This document shows, piece by piece, positions 57,401 to 64,000 of a stretch of DNA of 64,000 nucleotides; within the stretch, counting starts at the first letter, position 1; each line of letters begins with the position of its first letter. The notes below the pieces were generated by a model. That model was given only the letters and a program-made list of their open reading frames with translations. It made no database searches and was not told where the DNA came from. The translations under genes were made by a program, and so were the position numbers. The DNA is from Vulgatibacter incomptus_A. GTDB taxonomy: Bacteria > Myxococcota > Myxococcia > Myxococcales > Vulgatibacteraceae. Location: contig JBEBXK010000014.1 of NCBI GenBank assembly GCA_040391605.1, forward strand, positions 29,667 to 93,666, written 5' to 3'.

Positions 57401-60210
57401 CGGGGCAGGACGCCGACGGAACCTATCTGGTCTTCCAATGGAGCCACTACGACTTCGCGTCGTACGGGTCGGACCTGAACTTCGAGGTCGTATTGCGCGA
57501 GAACGGAGACTTCGACTTCCGCTACCAGGGCATGACCTCGCCCAACCCGGACTACGCGCTCGGCGGCGACGCCTCCATCGGCTATCAGAACCTGGACGGG
57601 ACGGTGGGCGAGAGCCTCACGTTCTACGATCCGATCCCCGGTCTGCAGAACTCCGGCTACTCCTTCCGGCTGCCCAGGCTCGACGGGATCGGAACGGTGG
57701 AGCTCTTTCCCGACGCGACGACGACGTACGATCTGATCGCCCACGGCTACGACGGGACGGAGGAGCCCGCGTCCGTCACCGTGGTGGTGCACCAGCCGCC
57801 AGCGGTCTCGGCCTCGGTGTCCGCCCGGGTCATAGACGAGGGAGAGATCCTGACCATCGAGTGGCAGACCGCGCATGCCTCCGAGCTCACGATCCTCGAG
57901 GGGGGCAATCCGATCCACGTGGCAGCACCTGCCGACGTCGCTGCCGGGAGCGTCTCGTTCGCCGCCGTCGGGTTGGGTCCACACACTTTCACGATCCAGG
58001 CGACCGGCGCCCTGGGGAGGCAGGCCTCGCAGGATCTGACAGTGGACGTACTGACGCCGTTTGGCCTCGACTCGTTTGAGGTCGACGACCCGGAGATCGC
58101 GGCCGGAGGCCTCACTACCCTTTCCTGGATCACCCACGGCGCGGAGGACTTCGAGCTGACGGAGAACGGGATTCCGGGCGATACGACGGGCCTCGACTTC
58201 AACGCCGACTCCATCGCCGTGAGCCCCGTCAACACGACGGTCTACGCGCTCACCGTGTCGCGGTCCGATGGCAGGAGCTCCACCATGACCCGCACGGTGC
58301 GGGTGATCCGCGCCAGCCTCGACTCGGCCACCGTCTCCGCCACCCGGATCCCGGCGGGTGGATCCGTCGACGTCACCTGGAGCGCGAGCGGTCCGGCGGG
58401 CGATCCGGTGGGCGTCCAGGTGATCCCCAGCGACATGGCAGAGGTGCCCTTCAGCGTCGCCTACTTCGAGGACATCAGCTCGACAGGTACGGAGCTGACG
58501 GGCTTCGCCAACCAGGACTCCCAGGCCCAGACCATCCAGTTCCCGCCGAGCTTCTCGTTCCCGTTCTTCGGCAAAGAACAGCACATGGTCCGCGTGTCGA
58601 CCGATGGTTTCCTCAGCTTCCGAACCTCTCAGGTCTCCGTCAACGAGAACCAACGCCTGCCGGACGCGACCAACACCGGCGTGAACCTCGCCCCCTTCTG
58701 GGACGATCTTCATCCCTATGCGGCGGGTCGCGTCCACACCGAGCTGGTCTCGGATTCACAGGGGGACCGCTTCATCGTCCAGTGGAGCAACTTCGACTTC
58801 TGGTCGTCCGGCGGCGCGACCGGGGCGGACCTGAACTTTCAGGTCGTATTGTTTCCGGACGGCACGTTCGACTACCGGTACGGAATGATGGTCGCGCCCA
58901 CGCAGGATGACGCCGACGGCCTGGGTGCGACCATCGGATACCAGGCGCCCGGTGCCAGGTTCGGCCAGACGATTTCGTTCGACGAGGCGCTTGTCGGCGG
59001 CCTCTCGGATCGTAGCTGGCGCTTCGAGGCGTTCGGGCCCGTGGACGGTACGGTCTCCGTCTCGCCCGGCAGGGATGGAGCGATTCGAATCTGTGCGGTC
59101 ACCGAATTCGACTTCGATTGTCAGACGATCGTCGTGGAGGTCGTCGGGCCGGGCGTCCTCGTGATCAGCGAGGTCCAACTCGATCCTTCGGGGGGCCCTG
59201 GCGAACAATGGTTCGAGCTCCGCAACCTCTCGCAGCAGTCGATCACCCTCGACGGCATGGAGATCCACTCCGGCGCGGAGTCTCACGTGATCGCGCCGCT
59301 CACGCCGATCGTGATCCAGCCCGGCGCATATGCGACGCTCGCGGCCGGCGCTTCTCCCGGCTTTGTTCCCGATTACGTGTACGGGGCCGACATCGAGTTC
59401 GATCCCCTGGGCGGCGATCTCGCGATCCATTATTCCGGGATGTCCATCACCAGCATGGAGTGGGATCAGAGCTGGACGGTGATCCCCGGAGTCTCCCTCC
59501 TGCTGGACGGAGCCGCCTTGATGCCCGCCACCGTCCTCGCTCCTCTCGTGGACTCCTGGATGTGGTGCGAAAGCGTCGAGTCGTATACCGCAACCGACTT
59601 CGGCACCCCGGGGACCTCGGGATCCGGCTGCCTGATGGATGATTACGACGTCGACTATCTCGGGCCGTCGTCGTTCATCGACATCTCCACAACGGGAACT
59701 CCTCTGCCCCTGACGTTCTCAGGGGAGGAGGTCGAGGTCCTCGGTGGCCTCCCCTTCCACTTCCCATACTTCGCGGCGAGCCCTCGCACCGAGCTGTGGG
59801 TCGGATCCAGTGGCTATGTCGGCTTCGCCGGCTATTGCTTCATTTTCGGATGCGGCATGGACTGGGACGAAGGGATGATCCTTGCCTTCGACGATTGGGA
59901 TATGGAGCTGCAGGCCGGCTCCGCGGTCTACCACCAGACCACGACGATCGGCGGCCGGCAGGTCACGATCGTGCAGTGGTCGGGGATGGGGCTCTGGGGC
60001 CTCACCGGATCGCTCACTTTCCAGGTCCAGCTCTGGGAAGGCGGTGACATCGTCATCGCGTTTGGCGAGATCCAGGGGGACGATCCGGCGTTCTACGGCG
60101 AGTACGCCGGAGTCGGGCTCGTCACCCTATGGTGGGATGAGTTGTTCCTCTTCACCGATGGAGAGGCCAATCTCTATGAGGGACTGACCCTTCGCTATCA
60201 CTACCGGTAG
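54490..60210 (+). CDS. Giant multi-Ig surface lipoprotein with nidogen-like and lamin-tail domains
   Basis: A 1906-residue predicted lipoprotein: MKRGSLLFASMAVLSILACG ends in a lipobox, with a GGAG site before the ATG at 54490. I count about 13 Ig-like units, each opening like VISFGASKSEIAAGE and continuing TVLSWTTTGATKVEL. Two nidogen-like blocks (about residues 883-1066 and 1317-1515; NGFLSFD, VHVAPFWADLDP, FIVQWSNFDF) sit inside the tenth and thirteenth Ig units, whose strands resume afterwards. A lamin-tail domain (about 1554-1633, ISEVQLDPSGGPGEQWFELR) precedes a third nidogen-like block at the C terminus. Probably a cell-surface adhesin or matrix protein; ligand unknown. Confidence 0.82.
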   Translation: MKRGSLLFASMAVLSILACGESEPRDRPGPGPEVISFGASKSEIAAGESTVLSWTTTGATKVELFGGDLPVDTEEAWGAEGLVEIWPAADTTYELVASDALGAKATAAVVVKVRPAGEPRILSFAAEPDAIGPGEATTLRWATADAEAVQILTSGGGEPLLVEPAALEGSVSVTVSETTTFTLEARRGEAKVTADVTVRMATAPVVEFSAASETVDFGDSTSLIWSAPGATKVVLAAEGITLFEDVLETGSHEVSPERFTSYTLVASNDWGSTTVSAVVAVRPLVISFTSSGVGLMVGIGDLLTLSWQTAGAERVVVTNLAGFDYEVPAADRAAGSIVAPVAENGSFRISATLEGVVVTQTTEVLLAPAPSIDHFLAEPAIVTATTGQVGRTTLTWSTHDADRVSIVAIPGGELDLSGTTPMFGSVDVSISTNTRFELTAGSKTLERTATIDVRAVEPAAITALEAQPLRVGAGESFLLSWTTTGAEAIRLEQDGSPIAIEPSELAGQYTAQIAADATFTLFAANEAGDEVERSIDIHVGAPIVSHFDADRTEVDPGETVQLSWENIGGVSLVVTGPGGAIPGCATTDLSTIESGGCSFVVAAIGDRLDLEMAVENGIGQVRRATVAIEINLDARIVSFTTQSAAVSSGDPIVLAWDVTTDSLGQPTTLTLEDDLGVTWPLAGLDPLHDSLTVTASTAGTRTFTLAATSLDGAVVTATVDVEVHALPTLDLVALSGDYDPGAGAPFQLSWTTTDATSLSVHELDEEGEPVLPAIFEADPVELAAGTGVLELEPTALTTWQAVATNALGRRVVAAASVQFVPLDLVWFEADPLEIIAGDSVTLDWWAVGASGVSITNVPQGYIVGGPTEPFIDLSQSLTALEAPYGDPCNSSYIDEGCPLIDFPDDFSFNFEGADRVQARVYVNGFLSFDLARTGQSYVIDELPSSYDSYVHVAPFWADLDPNVNGRILYETGQDADGTYLVFQWSHYDFASYGSDLNFEVVLRENGDFDFRYQGMTSPNPDYALGGDASIGYQNLDGTVGESLTFYDPIPGLQNSGYSFRLPRLDGIGTVELFPDATTTYDLIAHGYDGTEEPASVTVVVHQPPAVSASVSARVIDEGEILTIEWQTAHASELTILEGGNPIHVAAPADVAAGSVSFAAVGLGPHTFTIQATGALGRQASQDLTVDVLTPFGLDSFEVDDPEIAAGGLTTLSWITHGAEDFELTENGIPGDTTGLDFNADSIAVSPVNTTVYALTVSRSDGRSSTMTRTVRVIRASLDSATVSATRIPAGGSVDVTWSASGPAGDPVGVQVIPSDMAEVPFSVAYFEDISSTGTELTGFANQDSQAQTIQFPPSFSFPFFGKEQHMVRVSTDGFLSFRTSQVSVNENQRLPDATNTGVNLAPFWDDLHPYAAGRVHTELVSDSQGDRFIVQWSNFDFWSSGGATGADLNFQVVLFPDGTFDYRYGMMVAPTQDDADGLGATIGYQAPGARFGQTISFDEALVGGLSDRSWRFEAFGPVDGTVSVSPGRDGAIRICAVTEFDFDCQTIVVEVVGPGVLVISEVQLDPSGGPGEQWFELRNLSQQSITLDGMEIHSGAESHVIAPLTPIVIQPGAYATLAAGASPGFVPDYVYGADIEFDPLGGDLAIHYSGMSITSMEWDQSWTVIPGVSLLLDGAALMPATVLAPLVDSWMWCESVESYTATDFGTPGTSGSGCLMDDYDVDYLGPSSFIDISTTGTPLPLTFSGEEVEVLGGLPFHFPYFAASPRTELWVGSSGYVGFAGYCFIFGCGMDWDEGMILAFDDWDMELQAGSAVYHQTTTIGGRQVTIVQWSGMGLWGLTGSLTFQVQLWEGGDIVIAFGEIQGDDPAFYGEYAGVGLVTLWWDELFLFTDGEANLYEGLTLRYHYR

Positions 60211-60693
60211 AGGGTTTCAGTGGACTCCCGGCGGGAGTTGCACGGTTTCGGTTTCAGGGGTGGGTCTGCCCCGGACCTCCGCGGGGGTAGAAGAAATGCC
60301 GAAGCCGTTTCCCCAACAGTGGAGGAGGGGATCGGCACACCGGAGGAGAACGCGCGGACATGGTAGGTCCCGCGTCGAGGGAGGCGAACTTCACCTTGGC
60401 GGCGACCTGGGTGGGCGTCGCGTTCTTCCCCCCGGCCCCTACGCCTTGGGGGCTTTGAGGTCGAAGGTGAAGACGACGCTCAGAACTCCTCAGCGGAATC
60501 CGCCGAAGGAGCCGCCGTGAACACCTCCTCGACGGAGGAGACGGAGATGGAGAGGTTTGATCCGCGAGTTACACGGGGCGAGCAAGGCCGCCCTATCTTA
60601 CGAGGGTGGCCTCTTCGTACCAGACGAGGCCGCGGATCGAGATGTCGGGGGAAGAGTCGTGCGAATGGAAGCTCAGCCAAAGGAGAACGATCC
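60211..60693. other. Intergenic region upstream of the second cupin gene
   Basis: About 480 bases without a gene I can defend. It contains a GCCCC-TACGCCTT-GGGGC hairpin followed by TTT near 60435-60460, about 230 bases past the giant gene, which could be a distal terminator. An AAAGGAG site lies just before the cupin ATG. Confidence 0.45.
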
Positions 60694-61266
60694 ATGACCA
60701 GGCCAACCAAGGCCGCAGCTCGGGATGAAAGCGACCAGCCTGCGGCTCGACCAACGTCCAACCTGCCCCCCGACGATCCGGAGCGAGAGCTCGCGGTCGT
60801 CGACCCGGACGACCCGGAGCTCCGCCACGTCGCCGTCGTCGGCGACACCTACACGATCCTCCTATCGGGGGCGGAGACGGCGGGCCGCTACTGTCTGATT
60901 GACATGACTGTCCCCCATTGCGGCGGCCCCGGGCCCCACCGACACGACTTTGAGGAGCTCTTCATTCTCCTCGAGGGGGAGGTTCGGTTCACCTTCCGTG
61001 GCGAGGAGCGCTTGGTCCGCGCGGGCATGACGGTGAATATCCCAGCGAACGCGCCGCACTTTTTCATCAACGTCTCGGGGGAGCCGACACACATGCTCTG
61101 TATGTGTTCGCCGGCAGGCGCAGAGGAGTTCTTCCTGGCGATCGGCACGCCGGTGGAGAGCCGCACTGCGGCTGCGCCTGCCCTCAGCGAGGAGGAGCAG
61201 GCCGCCTTCGTGAAGAAAGCGGCGGAGCTCGCCCCCCAGTATCGCTCGGAGCTGTTGGGCCCCTGA
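60694..61266 (+). CDS. Cupin domain protein with intact metal site
   Basis: A 190-residue protein. After a 60-residue extension there is a complete RmlC-type cupin: GPHRHDFEELFILLEGEV supplies HxHx4E ligands and VNIPANAPHFFINV the second His. Unlike the cupin at 101-484 this one should bind a metal. The C terminus is helical and charged (SEEEQAAFVKKAAELAPQYR). The ATG at 60694 follows AAAGGAG. Substrate unknown; quercetin-dioxygenase-like proteins are the nearest group. Confidence 0.82.
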   Translation: MTRPTKAAARDESDQPAARPTSNLPPDDPERELAVVDPDDPELRHVAVVGDTYTILLSGAETAGRYCLIDMTVPHCGGPGPHRHDFEELFILLEGEVRFTFRGEERLVRAGMTVNIPANAPHFFINVSGEPTHMLCMCSPAGAEEFFLAIGTPVESRTAAAPALSEEEQAAFVKKAAELAPQYRSELLGP

Positions 61267-61382
61267 CTCCTCCGGCTCGACTTTGGCCGACCTGAATCGC
61301 CCCTATCTTGTGCGAGGACGATTTTTTCACAGGCTCGGGCACGGGCGGATCGGATGTCGGTGACCGGTGATAGCCTCGTCGT

Positions 61383-61985
61383 ATGAGCCAATCAGAAGAT
61401 GAGGGCCAGAAGCGGAAGCTACGATATGGGGCGCTCGAGGCGCTGCCGCCGCAGCTCGTGGGCGAGATCGTCGGAGACGAACTCTTTGCATCGCCGCGAC
61501 CGGCGGCGGCACATGCGGTTGCGGCTTCGGCGCTTGGCGCCGAGCTGATCTCGTCGTTCCAATTTGGCCGAGGCGGCCCCGGGGGATGGTGGCTTCTATT
61601 CGAGCCGGAGCTCCATCTCGGCCCAGATGTCCTGGTCCCGGACCTGGCGGGGTGGCGGCGGGAGCGGATGCCCGTGGTGCCCGACGTGGCCCACTTCACA
61701 TTGGCACCCGATTGGATCTGTGAGGTCCTGTCGTCCCGGACCCGATCGCTCGACAGGATCCGGAAGCTTCCGGCGTACGCACGCGCCGGGGTGGGCCACG
61801 CATGGCTCCTCGATCCGACCGAGCGCTCGCTCGAGGTCTACCGTCTGGTAGACGATCGATGGCTCCTAGTCGATGCCCGGCAGGGGAGCTTGGCGCTCCG
61901 CGCCGAGCCGTTCGACACCCTCGAGCTCGACCTTTCGAACCTCTGGATCGGCGCTTCCGCCGAGGAAGACGAAGTGGAAGCCTGA
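61383..61985 (+). CDS. Uma2 family (DUF820) nuclease-fold protein
   Basis: A 200-residue PD-(D/E)XK-fold protein of the Uma2 family. The core reads EPELHLGPDVLVPDLAGWRR, WICEVLSSRTRSLDRIRKLP and YARAGVGHAWLLDPTERSLE, in which the Asp, Glu and the following Lys are candidate active-site residues. The family is widespread in cyanobacteria and some myxobacteria and has no proven role. It stands alone, convergent with the RCC1 gene through a long hairpin. Confidence 0.85.
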   Translation: MSQSEDEGQKRKLRYGALEALPPQLVGEIVGDELFASPRPAAAHAVAASALGAELISSFQFGRGGPGGWWLLFEPELHLGPDVLVPDLAGWRRERMPVVPDVAHFTLAPDWICEVLSSRTRSLDRIRKLPAYARAGVGHAWLLDPTERSLEVYRLVDDRWLLVDARQGSLALRAEPFDTLELDLSNLWIGASAEEDEVEA

Positions 61986-62022
61986 AATCACAGAGGTGCG
62001 AGCCGGAGGAGAGCGATTCGAT

Positions 62023-62053
62023 GGAGAGAGCCGTCGCGCGCGGAGCGCGAGTA
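62023..62053 (-). repeat. Post-terminator repeat element (second RCC1 gene side)
   Basis: On the minus strand it reads TACTCGCGCTCCGCGCGCGA then CGGCTCTCTCC, a more diverged copy of the core seen at 22926. It lies past the hairpin 62137-62185 in the orientation of the RCC1 gene. Confidence 0.55.
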
Positions 62054-62136
62054 GGGGAGCTGCCTCCGTCTTGGGCGAGGGGCCAAAGGGGGCCGTGAGG
62101 ATACCAATCGGACGCCGCTGCGAAGACCTCGCCGAT

Positions 62137-62185
62137 GACGGTCGCCACCGCAGGCGGGGCGGAGAAATCGCCTGCGGTGGCCGTC
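62137..62185. terminator. Long hairpin between Uma2 gene and RCC1 gene
   Basis: GACGGTCGCCACCGCAGGCG pairs with CGCCTGCGGTGGCCGTC around a loop of about 12 bases, followed on the plus strand by GCTCTTT. A probable bidirectional terminator for the convergent genes. Confidence 0.75.
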
Positions 62186-62198
62186 GCTCTTTACGGCT

Positions 62199-64000
62199 TT
62201 ACGGCATGGGCCACTGTACCGCGGTGGGCGTGGAGATGGTGGGGGAGGCGAAGCCGGTGCCTAGCTGCTCGTATTGGTTGTCACCCCAGCAGTAGAGGGT
62301 GCCGGTGTCGGAGAGGGCGCAGGTCTGCTTCTCCCTGGCGGCGATGGCCGTGAAGCTGAGCCCACCGTCCACAGTCACCGGGTACTCGAATTGGTTGCCA
62401 TTGGAGCGGCCGAGCTGGCCCTTGTCGTTGCGGCCCCAGCAATGGGCCTGTCCGTTCGGAGCGAGGGCGCACATATGAATGAAGCCGCCGGCGTAGGCGG
62501 TGAACGCGATGCTGGAGTCGACCGGCACAGGGGTCGGGTTGACCATCTCTCGGTCGTCTTCTTCGCCGTCGCCGAGCTGGCCGTAGACGTTCTCACCCCA
62601 GCAATAGGAGGTGCCGTTGGCGGTGGCGCAGCTGAAGTAGCCGCCGACGCCAAAGGCCTGGACGGTCTGCCCGGGGAAGACCTCGACGGGGCCATCCCGC
62701 ACTGTCGACGTCCCGTCACCGAGCTGCCCAAAGAAGTTGTATCCCCAGCAGAAGAGCTTCGAATCCGTGGTCAGGCCGCAGGCGTGGCGTTCACCCCCCT
62801 TGATCTCGACCAACTCGAGGGTCGCGCTGCCGGCGGGAGCTGAGAGCGGAAGGGGGATGGCGCTCCGGGGGAGCGTCGAGGGATTTCCGAGCTCGTGATC
62901 GGGCGAATTCTGTCCCCAGCAATAGGCGTGTCCCAGGAGATCGACGACGCAGTTGCCGCTCGCCTGGGAGGCGACGAATTCGTACGGCGTCGGGTACGCG
63001 AACACAGGAGTAGGGGAGCTCCCGCCGCCGCCGATGGTGAAGTCGTCATCGGATCCCCAGCAATAGATCTCGTTGGCCATGGTGACGCCGCAGCTATGCT
63101 GGCGGCCCGCGGCCAGGGAGCGGAAGGTGTGGCCGCCGCCGACGACGGCCGGAACGCCCCTGTCGACGTTCGTTCCGTCTCCGAGTTGGCCGTGGTTGTT
63201 TCTGCCCCAGCACCAGGCGGTGCCCGCGGCATCCAGGTAGCAGGAGTGGGCGTATCCCATCACGGGGCCGATGGCGCGGGGCGTGAGGACCTCGACCTCT
63301 GCCGTCCCTTCGACGCCCTCCACCTCTGCGGTGATGGTCGTCGTGCCCCCCGCCACCGCGGTCAGCAGCCCGGTCGCGTCGATGGTCGCGACCGTAGGAT
63401 CAGACGACGTCAACGAGACCAGGCGTCCGGAGAGCAGGCGGTCCTGGGCGTCGACCGCATTCACGGTGAGGGTGGCGGTGTTGCCGATGGTGAAGATCTC
63501 CGGCACTCCGATGATGGAGACCCCGACGACCACCCCGGGATTCACGGTCGCTGTCGCGTGGCCGTCGATCCCTTCGATGGTCGCGGTGATCGTCGCGGTG
63601 CCCGCACGGTGGGCGACGGCGAAGCCGGAGGCGCTCACGCTCACGATCACAGGATCGGAAGACGTCCAGACGACGGGGAGCGAGTCGATGGGCTGATCGT
63701 CGACGTCGAAGGCCGCCGCGACCAAGGTGGTGACGGCCAGCTCGGCGAGGACGATTGGGTTTGGATCGATCTCGACCCTGACGGCTACAGGCTCCTGCTC
63801 CTCCGAGCCGCCGGCACCACCCACGCCGTCTCCTCCGGTTCCACCCACGCCACCCTCGCCGCCGGCTCCGCCGACGCCGCCCTCGCCTCCGGCCCCGCCG
63901 ATGCCGCCCTCGCCTCCGGCCCCGCCGATGCCGCCCTCGCCTCCCGCCCCGCCGATGCCGCCCTCGCCTCCGGCCCCGCCGATGCCGCCCTCGCCTCCGG
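62199..64000 (-). CDS. RCC1-repeat protein with Big_2 domains (5' end outside window)
   Basis: The reading frame is open to the right edge, so the start lies beyond 64000 and a lipoprotein signal is likely there. The visible part begins with a Gly-rich tract (units GGEGGIGGA), then two to three Big_2 Ig-like domains (WTSSDPVIVSVSASGFAVAH, LTSSDPTVATIDATGLLTAV) and a C-terminal propeller of about seven RCC1-type repeats with CWGRNNHGQLGDGT, YCWGEN and CWGRNDKGQLG. It has the same plan as 23179-25101, though the linker differs. Predicted surface protein; partner unknown. Confidence 0.85.
   Translation of the reverse strand, partial: GGEGGIGGAGGEGGIGGAGGEGGIGGAGGEGGIGGAGGEGGVGGAGGEGGVGGTGGDGVGGAGGSEEQEPVAVRVEIDPNPIVLAELAVTTLVAAAFDVDDQPIDSLPVVWTSSDPVIVSVSASGFAVAHRAGTATITATIEGIDGHATATVNPGVVVGVSIIGVPEIFTIGNTATLTVNAVDAQDRLLSGRLVSLTSSDPTVATIDATGLLTAVAGGTTTITAEVEGVEGTAEVEVLTPRAIGPVMGYAHSCYLDAAGTAWCWGRNNHGQLGDGTNVDRGVPAVVGGGHTFRSLAAGRQHSCGVTMANEIYCWGSDDDFTIGGGGSSPTPVFAYPTPYEFVASQASGNCVVDLLGHAYCWGQNSPDHELGNPSTLPRSAIPLPLSAPAGSATLELVEIKGGERHACGLTTDSKLFCWGYNFFGQLGDGTSTVRDGPVEVFPGQTVQAFGVGGYFSCATANGTSYCWGENVYGQLGDGEEDDREMVNPTPVPVDSSIAFTAYAGGFIHMCALAPNGQAHCWGRNDKGQLGRSNGNQFEYPVTVDGGLSFTAIAAREKQTCALSDTGTLYCWGDNQYEQLGTGFASPTISTPTAVQWPMP
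63850..64000. repeat. 27-bp tandem repeat encoding a Gly-rich linker
   Basis: At least five units of GCCGCCCTCGCCTCCGGCCC plus CGCCGAT run to the window edge. In the RCC1 gene frame each codes for nine residues, GGEGGIGGA. Confidence 0.9.

Noticed and set aside
63850..64000. CRISPR-like repeat at the right edge
   Set aside because: Contiguous 27-bp units in frame with the RCC1 gene and coding for a Gly-rich linker; no unique spacers.

Overview
The window is a gene-dense, high-GC chromosomal stretch. I read it as Myxococcota, possibly near Vulgatibacter or another non-fruiting lineage, though the genus is a guess. The main support is a Tgl-like pilotin (42568-43326) with a membrane-anchored HTH protein directly after it. 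Lipoproteins with Gly-rich linkers, RCC1 repeats, Ig-like repeats or Cys-rich 48-residue repeats, and a predicted ceramide cluster, fit the same group. Many genes use GTG or TTG starts and overlap by 1-4 bases.

Layout. 1-2.7 kb: metal-less cupin, beta-barrel protein and HEYGH metalloprotease lipoprotein. 2.7-4.5 kb: aspS. 4.8-11.4 kb: operon of glpA, glpB, a small Fe-S protein and a large alkyl-DHAP-synthase-like flavoprotein, which links glycerol-3-phosphate oxidation to possible ether-lipid synthesis. 11.7-16.3 kb: lipid kinase, pdxH, patatin and a ThrE-type exporter. 16.5-19.5 kb: orphan SNF2 helicase. 19.8-21.7 kb: thiS-thiG-thiE. 21.9-22.9 kb: class I aldolase followed by a duplicated terminator. 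23.2-25.1 kb: RCC1 lipoprotein.

25.3-29.1 kb holds three genes in the right combination for bacterial ceramide synthesis: serine palmitoyltransferase, a YghO-like acyltransferase (bCerS type) and an NAD-dependent reductase (CerR type). A divergent PAP2/Aur1-like membrane enzyme and plsB follow. This lipid block is the most coherent functional unit of the window. 33.6-44.6 kb is mostly housekeeping: a hybrid sensor with a degenerate ATPase domain, HEAT protein, CbpA-type DnaJ, SurA-like chaperone, rimI, pyrD, coiled-coil protein, lytic transglycosylase, queE, tgl, HTH protein and recO.

44.6-64 kb is accessory. A Cys-rich lipoprotein gene is split by an ISAs1-family element with a clear 10-bp target duplication, and also carries a one-base frameshift at a C6 tract. 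Further on are an AhpD-like protein, a propeller-vanadium haloperoxidase lipoprotein, a KamA-family aminomutase, a 1906-residue Ig/nidogen-like lipoprotein, a cupin, a Uma2 nuclease-fold protein and a second RCC1 protein cut by the window edge.

A recurrent GC-rich element with a core near TCACGCGCGCTGCGCGC lies just past hairpins at the 3' ends of at least four genes, in the same orientation as the upstream gene each time. No rRNA, tRNA, CRISPR array or riboswitch was recognised.
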